The notes under the pieces were generated by a model that was not told the DNA's origin, ran no database searches, and was given only the letters and a program-made list of their open reading frames with translations. From Bacillota bacterium (GTDB taxonomy: Bacteria; Bacillota; UBA5301): a stretch of 64,000 nucleotides of DNA. The translations under genes and the position numbers were made by a program. Position 1 is the stretch's first letter. Each line of letters opens with the position of its first letter. The stretch spans positions 142,299 to 206,298 of the forward strand of contig JACDOJ010000001.1 of the NCBI GenBank assembly GCA_017656135.1. The letters are read 5' to 3'. This document shows, piece by piece, positions 8,271-17,121 of this stretch.

Positions 8271-9107
8271 TTGAGCGGATATCGATTGTTCCCCCAGACC
8301 CTGGTGGATGGGGCCAAACGCATTGTTGAGATTCCCAAACGTCCCACCAGAATCATCTCTCTCTCCCCTGGCATCACTGAACTGCTTTTTTCAGTGGGTG
8401 CAGGTAAACAGGTAGTGGCGGTCACGACTTGGTGCAATTACCCGGAGGCCGTCAAGTCGCTGCCGAAAGTCGGCGACATGAACGTGAATCTGGAGTTGGT
8501 GGTGTCTCTGAATCCGGACCTGATTGTGGCCGACGGTTCCTTGCAGCCGGCCACCGCCGAGCGTCTGGATAAATTGGGCCTGCCGGTGTTTGTCATTAAT
8601 CCTAAGGATATCGCCGGGATCTTAGATTCTCTGGAGCTCTTGGGTCGGGTTACCGGGAACATCGACACCAGCCAGGACCTGGTCACTGAATTGACCCAGC
8701 TACTTAGCAAGACCCGGCGCCGGGTGGAATCCGGGCCTCTTGCAGAAAAGCCGGTTTCCGTGTTGGTGCTCTTTGGGACAGACCAGCTTTACAGCGCCGG
8801 AAGGGGGACTTTTTTGGACCAAGCCATCACTAGGGCCGGCGGCTACAATATAGCCAGAGAGGCCGAAGGTTCCTGGCCGCTTTTAAGTGAGGAGTTTGTG
8901 CTGGCTGCAGATCCGGAAGTGGTGCTCTTAACCTACGGTAGTCCTCAGGATTTGGCAAGCCGTCCAAACTGGCAAGGGGTGGCGGCGGTCCAGAACAGGC
9001 AGATCCACTCCATCGATCCGGACCGGTTCAGCCGGCCCACTGCCAGACTCATCCGGGGGATACCTGAGCTCTATGAGCTTTTCTTGGCGGTGAGGGGGCA
9101 GAAATAG
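8271..9107 (+). CDS. BtuF/FecB-type substrate-binding protein, no signal peptide
   Basis: This is the substrate-binding component of a class II (BtuCDF/FecBCD) importer for cobalamin, haem or Fe-chelates. It shows the usual opening IVEIPKRPTRIISLSP, then ELLFSVGAGKQVVAVTTWCNYP and LNPDLIVADG of the two-lobed periplasmic-binding fold. Relatives are exported lipoproteins, but this 278-residue protein begins directly at the mature domain. TTG 8271 follows GGGAGG, and an in-frame stop at 8247-8249 leaves no room for a signal peptide. It may stay cytoplasmic, or a promoter-proximal segment has been lost. The permease starts at the next base after its stop. Confidence 0.88.
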   Translation: MSGYRLFPQTLVDGAKRIVEIPKRPTRIISLSPGITELLFSVGAGKQVVAVTTWCNYPEAVKSLPKVGDMNVNLELVVSLNPDLIVADGSLQPATAERLDKLGLPVFVINPKDIAGILDSLELLGRVTGNIDTSQDLVTELTQLLSKTRRRVESGPLAEKPVSVLVLFGTDQLYSAGRGTFLDQAITRAGGYNIAREAEGSWPLLSEEFVLAADPEVVLLTYGSPQDLASRPNWQGVAAVQNRQIHSIDPDRFSRPTARLIRGIPELYELFLAVRGQK

Positions 9108-10139
9108 TTGGGAGCAGAGAAAAAGAACCTGTATATCACAGTGGTTCTCCTGCTCCTGCCGGTGGTCATCATCATCGCAGTGGCCACAGGTCCCGTCAGG
9201 CTGCCCTGGCCCCAGACGGCCGCCATCATCTGGACCGCCCTCACCGGTGGTGATCTCTCTCGCTTTGGCGCGAACAGTCTCATCGTCTTCAACTTGCGCT
9301 TGCCGAGGGTGTTACTCTCGGCAGCAGTAGGGGCCGCTCTCTCAGTCTCCGGTGCAGCTTTTCAGGCTCTTTTCCGTAACCCTCTGGCCGACCCCTATGT
9401 AGTTGGGGTCAGTGCCGGGGCTGCCTTAGGTGCCACGGTGGCTATCGGTTTTGGATTGGCTTTTGCCGGTTCTCAGGTTTTGGCCACTAGCATTCTGGCT
9501 TTCGTCGGGGCACTGGGGGTGAGTTACCTGGTCTACCGGATCTCCCGGGGGGCCGGAGCTCTTTCCAGCTTAGTACTGCTTTTGGCTGGGATGGCGGTGA
9601 GTGCCTTTCTCTCGGCGCTGATCTCCCTGATCATGGTCTTGGAGAGCCGCAACCTCTCAGAGACGGTTTTCTGGTTGATGGGGGGCTTCACCGGCCGGGG
9701 CTGGCGGGAGTTGTTCTTGGCTTTACCCCTGATTTTTGCCGGCACAGCCGGGCTCTGGTTTCTCCATAAGGAACTGAACCTGCTGCTTTTACCGGAGGAC
9801 GAGGCTAGGAGCCTGGGGTTGAATGTGGCCCGGATGAAGGCTGTGGTTTTGGGGTTAGGCAGCCTTTTGGCGGCTGCGGCTGTGGCCGTCAGCGGTTTGA
9901 TTGGTTTCGTGGGTCTGATCGTGCCTCACTTAGTCCGGCTTATTACCGGTCCGGACCACCGCTACCTTCTGGTTGGCTCCTTTTTGACCGGAGCGGTTCT
10001 TTTGGTTCCTGCTGATCTGATTGCCAGGACCTGGCTCGCTCCTCTGGAGCTTCCGGTAGGCGCGATCACCTCTCTCTTCGGGGGGCCTTTCTTTTTGTAT
10101 CTGCTCCTGAAAGCCAAAAAAGAAGGCAGAGGTTTTTGA
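9108..10139 (+). CDS. FecCD/BtuC-family ABC permease
   Basis: This 343-residue polytopic permease has about ten hydrophobic segments. It shows the BtuC signatures RLPRVLLSAAVGAALSVSG, AFQALFRNPLADPYVVGVSAGA and, near the end, VSGLIGFVGLIVPHLVRL, which includes the coupling helix that contacts the ATPase. It carries the solute released by the binding protein across the membrane. It starts at TTG 9108 directly after the previous stop. The next gene overlaps its stop as TGATG, a tightly coupled operon. Confidence 0.92.
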   Translation: MGAEKKNLYITVVLLLLPVVIIIAVATGPVRLPWPQTAAIIWTALTGGDLSRFGANSLIVFNLRLPRVLLSAAVGAALSVSGAAFQALFRNPLADPYVVGVSAGAALGATVAIGFGLAFAGSQVLATSILAFVGALGVSYLVYRISRGAGALSSLVLLLAGMAVSAFLSALISLIMVLESRNLSETVFWLMGGFTGRGWRELFLALPLIFAGTAGLWFLHKELNLLLLPEDEARSLGLNVARMKAVVLGLGSLLAAAAVAVSGLIGFVGLIVPHLVRLITGPDHRYLLVGSFLTGAVLLVPADLIARTWLAPLELPVGAITSLFGGPFFLYLLLKAKKEGRGF

Positions 10140-11404
10140 TGGAGATTTGCTGCAAGGACTTGAGCATAAAATATGCTTCGGCTCCGATTCTGGCCGGAGT
10201 GACTTTTGAAATAAAAGCTGGGGATTTTGTGGGAATCATCGGACCCAATGGCTCTGGGAAAACCACCCTGCTTAAGGCCATTGCCGGCATCCTAGCCCCG
10301 ACTCAAGGTGCTGTGGAGGTGGACGGCAGGCCTTTAAAGGAGTATTCTCCTCAGGAACTGGCTGCACTTTTTGGGGTCGTGCCCCAGAAAAGCGGCACCG
10401 AATTCGCCTTCACGGTGCGGGAAATGGTCTCCATGGGTCTCTACAGCCAGGCCAAAGAGGCCAGAGGAAGACGCTCCCAAAGGCTGTCTCAGCGGGTCCA
10501 GTGGGCGCTGGCTGAGATGGACCTGGTGGAGCTGGCAGAGCGTCCGGTGACTGTTTTGAGCGGCGGGGAATGGCAACGGGTGTTGATCGCCAGGGCTCTG
10601 GCCCAGAATCCTCAGGCCCTGCTTTTAGATGAGGTCACCACCCACCTGGATATCCGGTATAAGACTGAGATCCTGGAGAAGGTCAAAAGCCTCAACCGGA
10701 GCAGGGGTTTGACGGTAGTTGCTATCCTTCACGAGCTGGAGCTGGCTGCCGAGTATGCCTCTAAGCTCTTAGTTTTGAAGGACGGTCGGATTCACAGTGT
10801 GGGCCCGCCGGAAGAGGTGCTTTCTTCTCAGGTGATGAAAGAGGTATTTGGAGTTGATCTACAGGTGGTCAGAGGGGCCCGGGGAGAAATCATCCTCCAG
10901 TCTGTCCGTAGGCAGAGTAAGGGCAAGGCTGTGGCAGGCGCCGGTGGGAAAGGCCTGATTCATGTGGTTGCTGGAGGAGGAAGCGGGGTGGCCATCTTAG
11001 AGTACCTAGCTGAAAAGGGTTTCGCCCTTTCCATGGGAGCCGTAAACCGGGAGGATGCCGATTGGGTGAAGGCTAAAGAGCTTGGTATCAAGCTCTGTGA
11101 GGAAATTCCTTTTGCCCCGCTCTCGCCGGAAGTGCGGGCCAGAAATCTTCGGCTGATGGAAAAGGCTGACCTGATTGTTGTCACTGATGTGCCCTTCGGC
11201 CCTGGAAACGTAGGGAACTTGGAGGATGTCTTGGCCCTTGTGGAGATGGGCAAGGAAGCCTATCTTCTGGCTGAGCCGCCCATAGCTGAGCGGGATTTCA
11301 CCGGTGGGGAGGCGACCAGGCTCTGGCAGCGCCTGGCGGAAGCCGGGGCCCGTCTCGTGCCCTCCCAGGCTCAGCTCTTGGCGGAAGTCACCGGAAAGGA
11401 GTAA
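10139..11404 (+). CDS. BtuD/FecE-type ABC ATPase with extra C-terminal domain
   Basis: Residues 1 to about 255 are a complete ABC ATPase: Walker A GPNGSGKTT, signature LSGGEWQRV, Walker B ALLLDE and the switch histidine in ILHELELA. Residues from about 268 to 421 form a separate domain beginning LIHVVAGGGSGVAILEYLAEKG, with a glycine-rich loop and alternating strands like a Rossmann fold. It continues ADLIVVTDVPFGPGNVGNLED. This extension is absent from standard BtuD or FecE proteins of about 255 residues. Its role is unknown; a nucleotide- or cofactor-sensing function is a guess. ATG 10139 is chosen because it overlaps the permease stop. Confidence 0.88.
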   Translation: MEICCKDLSIKYASAPILAGVTFEIKAGDFVGIIGPNGSGKTTLLKAIAGILAPTQGAVEVDGRPLKEYSPQELAALFGVVPQKSGTEFAFTVREMVSMGLYSQAKEARGRRSQRLSQRVQWALAEMDLVELAERPVTVLSGGEWQRVLIARALAQNPQALLLDEVTTHLDIRYKTEILEKVKSLNRSRGLTVVAILHELELAAEYASKLLVLKDGRIHSVGPPEEVLSSQVMKEVFGVDLQVVRGARGEIILQSVRRQSKGKAVAGAGGKGLIHVVAGGGSGVAILEYLAEKGFALSMGAVNREDADWVKAKELGIKLCEEIPFAPLSPEVRARNLRLMEKADLIVVTDVPFGPGNVGNLEDVLALVEMGKEAYLLAEPPIAERDFTGGEATRLWQRLAEAGARLVPSQAQLLAEVTGKE

Positions 11405-11408
11405 CGGT

Positions 11409-12209
11409 TTGGAGTTTTCTGCAATAGCCAGCGGTAGTTCAGGGAATTGTATATATGTAAAGAGCAAAAGCACAGCCATACTGATTGATGCCGGGATCAC
11501 CGGGAAACGCATAGTCCAGAACCTTTCGGAACTGGGCTCTTGTGCTGAAGACCTGCAGGCGGTGCTCGTTACCCACGAGCACCGGGATCACATCTCGGGA
11601 GTGGGAGTGATGGCCCGCAAGTTCGGCCTAGCCGTATACGCCAACGGCTCTACCTGGGCGGGGATGAATCCTTATATCGGGCCGATTCCTGAGAGGCAGA
11701 AAAAGATCTTTGAGAGTGGAAGCGTTTTTTGCGTCGGGGATTTGGAAGTGACGACTTTCCGCACCTCCCACGACAGCCGGGAGTCGGTAGGTTTCATTAT
11801 CGATGATGGAAAAACCCAGTTGGCTATAGCCACCGACACCGGAGTGCTTTCCCCGGAGATCCTGGGCAAGCTGAAAACCGCCGAGTACCTGCTGATCGAG
11901 TCTAACCATGATCTTACCATGCTGAAGGAAGGGAGGTACCCCTGGCATCTAAAGAAGAGGATCATGAGCGAAAAGGGGCACCTTTCCAATAAAGCGGCTG
12001 CCGCTTGTGTGGAGTTTTTGGTGAAACACGGCCGGGTGAGCCAGGGGCAAGTCCTATTGGGGCATTTAAGTCAGGAGAACAACCTGCCTGATCTGGCCCT
12101 CAAGGAAACCACCTCCCGGCTCTTAAAAGCAGGGATCAAACCAGGCAGCGATGTTCGGGTGGGCTTGGCTTTGCGGGACCGCAGAACTGCTTTGTATAAA
12201 GCGGGTTAG
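11409..12209 (+). CDS. YycJ/WalJ-type metallo-beta-lactamase fold hydrolase
   Basis: This 266-residue MBL-fold protein resembles YycJ (WalJ), which in Firmicutes usually lies beside htrA and rlmH, as here. The metal site HEHRDH appears in VTHEHRDHISGVG. The N-terminus SAIASGSSGNCIYV and FRTSHDSRESVGF are typical of the family. A nuclease-like activity linked to DNA replication and cell division has been proposed for relatives. TTG 11409, 8 bases after AAAGGAG, gives the family length; an earlier start would overlap the ABC ATPase. HtrA follows. Confidence 0.88.
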   Translation: MEFSAIASGSSGNCIYVKSKSTAILIDAGITGKRIVQNLSELGSCAEDLQAVLVTHEHRDHISGVGVMARKFGLAVYANGSTWAGMNPYIGPIPERQKKIFESGSVFCVGDLEVTTFRTSHDSRESVGFIIDDGKTQLAIATDTGVLSPEILGKLKTAEYLLIESNHDLTMLKEGRYPWHLKKRIMSEKGHLSNKAAAACVEFLVKHGRVSQGQVLLGHLSQENNLPDLALKETTSRLLKAGIKPGSDVRVGLALRDRRTALYKAG

Positions 12210-12255
12210 GGCAGATGAAAAAGGTGGGGGAGAGATATCCTGGGAGGGAAAACTC

Positions 12256-13368
12256 TTGTCCACTCATTCTTCTTTTCAAAACCTCAGGTTTTGGGTGTAT
12301 GTGGTCATTTCCTTGGTCCTGTTGGCTATTGGCGCGGTTTTCTTCCGTTTCTTCACCCAAGGAGGTAATGTCTCTCCACCGAACCTGAACTTCAACACCG
12401 TTCAAGTGGGTTTAGAGGAGCGGGGTAGGGAAGGCGTTTTTGATGCCACTAAGGTTGTGGAGAAAGTCGGTCCAGCGGTGGCTCAGATTAACACCAGAAC
12501 TGAGCTGGTTCTCTACGACTATTTTCGCCGTCCCTACCTGAGTGAAAGTGAAGGGTTGGGTTCAGGAGTCGTCATCGAGGAGAACGGGTACATCTTAACT
12601 AATAACCACGTGGTAGCGGGCGCCACTACCATCGAAGTAACCCTTCCTGGCAGGGAACCGGTGGAGGCCCGCTTGGTGGGTGCTGATCCCCAGACCGATT
12701 TGGCGGTGATCAAGATCTCCGACTCAGACCTGCCAGTGGCTGAGCTTGGTGACTCCACTAAACTCAAAGTGGGTGAGTCAGTGGTGGCCATCGGCAACCC
12801 CTTTGGTTTTGACAACACGGTGACAACCGGGGTCATCAGCGCTTTGGGCCGCAGTTTGGCTGTGGGTCAAAACGTCTGGTTGGAGGGGCTGATTCAGACC
12901 GACGCCTCCATCAATCCAGGGAACAGCGGAGGGCCTCTGCTCAACGCCGAGGGCCAGGTCATAGGTATCAACACCGCCATCATCGAGCAGGCTCAGGGGA
13001 TCGGGTTCTCCATCCCCATTCACATGGCGGTGGAGGTCGTCCGGGATCTGGTCAAGTACGGTAAGGTCCTGCGTTTAGGGGTTTATGCCGAAACTCTCAC
13101 CAGGGAAACGGCGAGCCGCATTGAAAGGGCTGTTGGCCTGGAGATTCCGGTTACCACCGGGGTAATTGTCCTCGGGGTCAAAGAGGGGAGTCCAGCGGCT
13201 AGGGCCGGCCTCAGAGCCGGGGATGTGATTTTCGAGTTCAACGGAAAAAAGGTAGAGAGCAGAGACCAACTCTTGAAGATCACCTCAGAGCTGGATTATC
13301 GGGATCCGATTCAAATCACTGCCTTCCGGGGACGGCGGAGGCTGAGGTTAACCACTAGGTTGGAATAG
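12256..13368 (+). CDS. htrA: HtrA/DegP-type membrane-anchored serine protease
   Basis: This S1C protease of 370 residues handles misfolded proteins outside the membrane. One N-terminal transmembrane helix (residues about 11-33) anchors it. The catalytic triad is His118 (NNHVV), Asp148 (QTDLAV) and Ser224 (NPGNSGGP). A single PDZ domain occupies about residues 270-365, with GSPAARAGLRAGDVI. TTG 12256 is chosen because GGGAGGG lies 7 bases upstream. A longer frame would run back into yycJ. The yycJ-htrA-rlmH order is a classic Firmicutes block. Confidence 0.93.
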   Translation: MSTHSSFQNLRFWVYVVISLVLLAIGAVFFRFFTQGGNVSPPNLNFNTVQVGLEERGREGVFDATKVVEKVGPAVAQINTRTELVLYDYFRRPYLSESEGLGSGVVIEENGYILTNNHVVAGATTIEVTLPGREPVEARLVGADPQTDLAVIKISDSDLPVAELGDSTKLKVGESVVAIGNPFGFDNTVTTGVISALGRSLAVGQNVWLEGLIQTDASINPGNSGGPLLNAEGQVIGINTAIIEQAQGIGFSIPIHMAVEVVRDLVKYGKVLRLGVYAETLTRETASRIERAVGLEIPVTTGVIVLGVKEGSPAARAGLRAGDVIFEFNGKKVESRDQLLKITSELDYRDPIQITAFRGRRRLRLTTRLE

Positions 13369-13390
13369 CACAAAATGGGGATTTTGGGGA

Positions 13391-13870
13391 ATGCTGCAGT
13401 TTACTGTGATTGCCGTGGGCAAACTGAAAGAAAAGTACCTGATCCAGGCTTGTCAGGAGTACCTGAAGCGCCTGCGCCCGGCAGTCAAGGTCAGGGTCGT
13501 CGAACTCAAAGATGAGCCCTTACCTGCTATTGGTTCGCCTGATGAGGCCGGGGCTAAAGAGATAGAGGGGAAGCGCATCCTAGCTGCTCTGCCTCAGGGA
13601 GCGGTGAAAATCGCCCTGGACCCCATGGGGCGGGAGCTCTCCTCTCCGGAATTTGCCCACCTCCTAAATCAATACGCTCTCGCCGGGAGAAGCAGTTTCG
13701 CCTTCATCATTGGTGGTGGGGCGGGACTGGCTGAAACCGTGAGGAGAGCCAGTGATGAAGTCCTCTCTTTCTCCAGGCTAACTTTTCCACACCAACTTTT
13801 CCGAGTCATTCTTTTGGAACAGCTCTACCGGGCAGTGAAGATCATTCGCAATGAGCCGTATCACCGGTAA
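13391..13870 (+). CDS. rlmH: 23S rRNA pseudouridine-1915 N3-methyltransferase
   Basis: This SPOUT-class SAM-dependent methyltransferase modifies pseudouridine 1915 in helix 69 of 23S rRNA. The 159 residues match the family length. Signatures seen are VIAVGKLKEKY, the trefoil-knot SAM loop FIIGGGAGL, and the invariant C-terminal NEPYHR. It starts at ATG 13391. The 132 bases after its stop show no gene. Confidence 0.96.
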   Translation: MLQFTVIAVGKLKEKYLIQACQEYLKRLRPAVKVRVVELKDEPLPAIGSPDEAGAKEIEGKRILAALPQGAVKIALDPMGRELSSPEFAHLLNQYALAGRSSFAFIIGGGAGLAETVRRASDEVLSFSRLTFPHQLFRVILLEQLYRAVKIIRNEPYHR

Positions 13871-14002
13871 ATTATTGAGGGTCTTAGGCCCAGTCCCCAT
13901 CTACCTCTTTTAAGGCAAACCGGAAATCCAGATTCATCTTTAAGTGCATGAGCAGAGTTTTAAAGCCCTTAGGTACTTCAGCGCCCAGTGGTAATCAGGG
14001 TT

Positions 14003-14920
14003 TCAACTTTCTTCTGACTTAACTTCATGTTTATTCCTCCTAAGACCATTCAAAGTCGCTTGTCCCATAAAGACAATTAGACCAGTGATAGTCAGAGTCC
14101 CTCCCACTATTTCCAGGGGAGTCGGTGCTTCCTGGAAAAAGAACCAAGCCCAGAGGGTTGCACCTACCGGTTCTCCGAGGACGGCAGTGGCCACCACCGA
14201 GGGGGATACGTAGCCTAAAGCCCAGTTGAAAGAGGTATGGCCGCCGATGTGACAGATGAGTCCCAGTCCCAGGAAGGCCCACCAGTCCAGCGCCGAGTAG
14301 GGGCCAAAGGAGTAGCCTTTGAAGAGGCTGATCAGTCCTAAAGCCAGGGTACAGGTGAGGTAGGACCAGAAGGTGTAAGTGTTGAGGTCCAGGCTGCTTC
14401 TGGCCAGGTGCCCGATGAAAAAGTAGGTGGCGGCAAAGGCTGCAGCCAAGACGGCGAGGCCGTTGCCTAGCAGAGTGCTCCCATAAGTGCCACCGCTTGT
14501 GCCGATGAGGATGGTTCCCAAAAAGGTTAAAAGCACTCCTATGCGAGCTCTGGCAGAGAGCCTCTCAGCCAGCAAAAACCGGGCGGCGATGATCACAAAA
14601 AAGGGTTGGGTGGCTACCAGCACAGTGGAACTGGCCACCGAAGTGAGTTTCAAAGACTGAAACCAAGACCAAAAATGTAAGGCCAAAAGGGTACCGGAAA
14701 GAAGAGTGTACCGGGCTTCTCGCCAAGTTGGCCAAGCAAATCCCCCTTTGGGCAAAAGCAAGAGGGAGGTGGCCAAGGTGGCGATGAGGAGCCGCCAAAA
14801 GGCGATGACTGCTGCCGGGGCGGTGCTGAGGCGCACAAAAATGGCGGCGAAAGAGACTGAGGTCACCCCAATGATTACTAAGACTATCGGATTTATCGGG
14901 GGCTTTTTGGCAGTTGACAT
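14003..14920 (-). CDS. EamA-family (DMT) transporter
   Basis: This integral membrane protein of 305 residues has ten predicted helices in two EamA repeats. Examples are SFAAIFVRLSTAPAAVIAFW, with the family's pattern, and the second repeat near GYVSPSVVATAVLGEPVGAT. EamA proteins export amino acids or other metabolites, but the substrate is not predictable. ATG 14920 is the start that gives the normal family length. The frame runs further upstream to 15208, but that extension is non-hydrophobic and unlike the family. It is divergent from alanine dehydrogenase. Confidence 0.87.
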   Translation of the reverse strand: MSTAKKPPINPIVLVIIGVTSVSFAAIFVRLSTAPAAVIAFWRLLIATLATSLLLLPKGGFAWPTWREARYTLLSGTLLALHFWSWFQSLKLTSVASSTVLVATQPFFVIIAARFLLAERLSARARIGVLLTFLGTILIGTSGGTYGSTLLGNGLAVLAAAFAATYFFIGHLARSSLDLNTYTFWSYLTCTLALGLISLFKGYSFGPYSALDWWAFLGLGLICHIGGHTSFNWALGYVSPSVVATAVLGEPVGATLWAWFFFQEAPTPLEIVGGTLTITGLIVFMGQATLNGLRRNKHEVKSEES

Positions 14921-15137
14921 GCTAGAAGAGTACGACTTTGGGAGGCGGATTCCTCTCGTCAAGCATAAGATATGAACCCCTTTCTTGAGCCGCAAGTGGC
15001 GGCGCCGGTTCTTGGTGCTCACTGTGACCTGGGTGAGTGGAGTGGCCTTATTAATCAAGTAGTGGCAGGAGAGGCGGCATACTTGTGGAATTAAACAATA
15101 ATTCCCAAGATTCCAGGGAAGCAAGGAGGGGGAATAA

Positions 15138-16253
15138 ATGAAAATAGGTATTCCCAAGGAGATCAAAAACAACGAAAACAGAGTTGCAATTACTCCAGCC
15201 GGGGTCAAAGATTTTGTTCGGCATGGACATGCAGTTTATATAGAAAAGAATGCCGGAGTTGGAAGTGGCATCTCTGATGAAGAATACGTCCAGGCCGGGG
15301 CCACCATTCTCCCGTCGGCAACTGAGGTTTACGGGGAGGCGGAGATGATCATCAAAGTCAAGGAGCCGGTGCCTCCGGAGTATGATTTGCTCCGGCCGGG
15401 CCAGATCCTCTTCACCTATCTGCACCTTGCGGCAAGTCAAGAGTTAACCCGGGCTCTTATGGAGAAAGAAATCATTGGCATTGCCTATGAAACGGTTCAG
15501 ATGGCAGATGGCAGCCTGCCACTCCTGGCGCCCATGAGTGAAGTGGCCGGTTCCATGGCTTCTCAGGTCGGTGCCTATTACCTGGCCCGCACTCAGGGGG
15601 GCCGGGGCGTCTTGATGGGTGGGGTACCTGGGGTGGAGCCTGCCCATGTTGTGATCATCGGCGGAGGCAATGTAGGGACTCGGGCGGCCATGATGGCAGC
15701 AGGCCTCGGAGCCAAAGTGACTATTCTGGAGATCTCCGCCCGGCGGATGCGTTACCTGTACGAGATCATGCCCAAGAACGTGACCGTTTTACAGTCAAAC
15801 CACTACAACATCGAACAAGCCCTTACTGATTGTGATCTCTTGATCGGAGCAGTCTTGATTCCTGGGGCTAAGGCCCCCAAACTGGTTACCCGGGAGATGC
15901 TCTCCCTGCTTAAGGAAAGAGCGGTTCTGGTGGATGTCGCGGTGGACCAGGGCGGGTGTTTTGAGACTACCGTTCCCACCACCCACGAAGACCCGGTCTA
16001 CTATGTGGACAACATCCTGCACTACGCTGTGGCCAATATGCCTGGAGCCTACCCCCGGACTTCCACCTTTGCCCTGACTAATGCCACTATGCCCTATGCC
16101 CTGCAGATTGCTGATAAAGGGCTGATGGCTTTGGCCGAAGACCCGGCCCTTCTCAAAGGCCTCAACCTGTGGCGGGGTGAAGTCACCTACCGGGCGGTAG
16201 CCGAGGCCTTCGATCTGGAGTGGGTTGACCCCAAAACTGTCCTGAAAAATTAA
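15138..16253 (+). CDS. ald: Alanine dehydrogenase
   Basis: This enzyme catalyses NAD-dependent interconversion of L-alanine with pyruvate and ammonia. The 371-residue length is typical. Visible features are the N-terminal [20 protein letters not shown], the catalytic-lysine region [12 protein letters not shown], the dinucleotide loop [19 protein letters not shown], and the C-terminal [20 protein letters not shown] 15138 follows AAGGAGGGGGA. An intrinsic terminator follows, so it is probably monocistronic. Confidence 0.97.
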   Translation: MKIGIPKEIKNNENRVAITPAGVKDFVRHGHAVYIEKNAGVGSGISDEEYVQAGATILPSATEVYGEAEMIIKVKEPVPPEYDLLRPGQILFTYLHLAASQELTRALMEKEIIGIAYETVQMADGSLPLLAPMSEVAGSMASQVGAYYLARTQGGRGVLMGGVPGVEPAHVVIIGGGNVGTRAAMMAAGLGAKVTILEISARRMRYLYEIMPKNVTVLQSNHYNIEQALTDCDLLIGAVLIPGAKAPKLVTREMLSLLKERAVLVDVAVDQGGCFETTVPTTHEDPVYYVDNILHYAVANMPGAYPRTSTFALTNATMPYALQIADKGLMALAEDPALLKGLNLWRGEVTYRAVAEAFDLEWVDPKTVLKN

Positions 16254-16275
16254 GGTTTAAAACAGATCGGCGAGA

Positions 16276-16308
16276 TGGACCCGTTCATAGAGAGTGGGTC
16301 CACTTTTT
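16276..16308 (+). terminator. Intrinsic terminator of ald
   Basis: TGGACCC (16276-16282) pairs perfectly with GGGTCCA (16296-16302). A C and five T residues follow. It lies 22 bases after the ald stop. Confidence 0.8.
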
Positions 16309-16563
16309 ATGCAAATTATGGTAGGAAGAGAGTGGCCGGTAGCGAACAGAATAGACAGCTTGGTTCTTGTGGGGGAATAGGGCAGCAGTGTTAATGGGTA
16401 GTGCAGAACGTAAGTTAGACTTAGATTGTGATTACGGGTTTTAGAAAGTAATGAAGCCCTTTGATATTCAAGACATTCTGACCCTAGTGGAAAAAGCTCT
16501 GAGTCGCTCAGAGGATAGTCTGAAACTGCCTGTGGCAGATTAGCAAAGGGGCAAAAAATCTTA
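16309..16563. other. Gene-free stretch between ald terminator and arginine decarboxylase promoter
   Basis: I see no supported reading frame, tRNA or repeat here. Open frames on the minus strand lack an SD and look random in composition. Confidence 0.5.
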
Positions 16564-16592
16564 TTTATTTTCAGCACTGATTCTGTTATACT
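16564..16592 (+). promoter_or_regulatory. Extended -10 promoter of the polyamine operon
   Basis: TGTTATACT (16584-16592) is an extended -10 element. The -35 region is weak (ATTT-type). The SD GGAGG follows at 16617-16621 before GTG 16629. Confidence 0.6.
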
Positions 16593-16628
16593 ATCTCTGT
16601 TTCTATTCCACGATAGGAGGTAATTCCA

Positions 16629-17087
16629 GTGCTGCCTACACCAAAGAAATTCACTGTGGTTGCCGGCGCTGCAGAAGGTGCTACTAGGTTGAACGCTTTT
16701 GACAACGCCTTGTTGGCTTCAGGCATCGGTAATTTGAACCTGCTCAGGGTGAGCAGTATTCTCCCCCCGGGTTGCGAAGAGGTAGAGCATTTGGATATTC
16801 CACCGGGGTCTCTCACTCCCACTGCTTACGGCAGCATTATCAGTGAGACTCCCGGCAAAAAGATCGCTGCTGCTGTAGCTATTGGTTTCAGCGAGAATGA
16901 TTTTGGAGTCATCATGGAATACTCTGGAGAGTGTTCCAAGGAAGAGGCGGAAGCAGAGGTTGCCCGCATGGTCGAAGAGGCTTTCAAAGTCCGCGGCCGC
17001 AAGCTGGTGCGGGTTCTGGCCAAGGGTTCGGAGATTGTTGTGGACAAGTGTGCCTGTGCCTTTGCTGCCGTAGCTCTTTGGTATTAG
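16629..17087 (+). CDS. Pyruvoyl-dependent arginine decarboxylase
   Basis: This enzyme decarboxylates arginine to agmatine, the first step of polyamine synthesis. The 152-residue proenzyme cleaves itself between Ser42 and Ser43 in LLRVSSILPPGCEE. Ser43 becomes the pyruvoyl group, giving beta and alpha chains. The motif and length match the archaeal/bacterial PvlArgDC family. GTG 16629 follows GGAGG. With speE and speB it forms a complete arginine-agmatine-putrescine-spermidine unit, except for S-adenosylmethionine decarboxylase, which is not in the window. Confidence 0.95.
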   Translation: MLPTPKKFTVVAGAAEGATRLNAFDNALLASGIGNLNLLRVSSILPPGCEEVEHLDIPPGSLTPTAYGSIISETPGKKIAAAVAIGFSENDFGVIMEYSGECSKEEAEAEVARMVEEAFKVRGRKLVRVLAKGSEIVVDKCACAFAAVALWY

Positions 17088-17121
17088 TATAATTTCAACA
17101 AGGATACAAGGAGGTTCGCTG

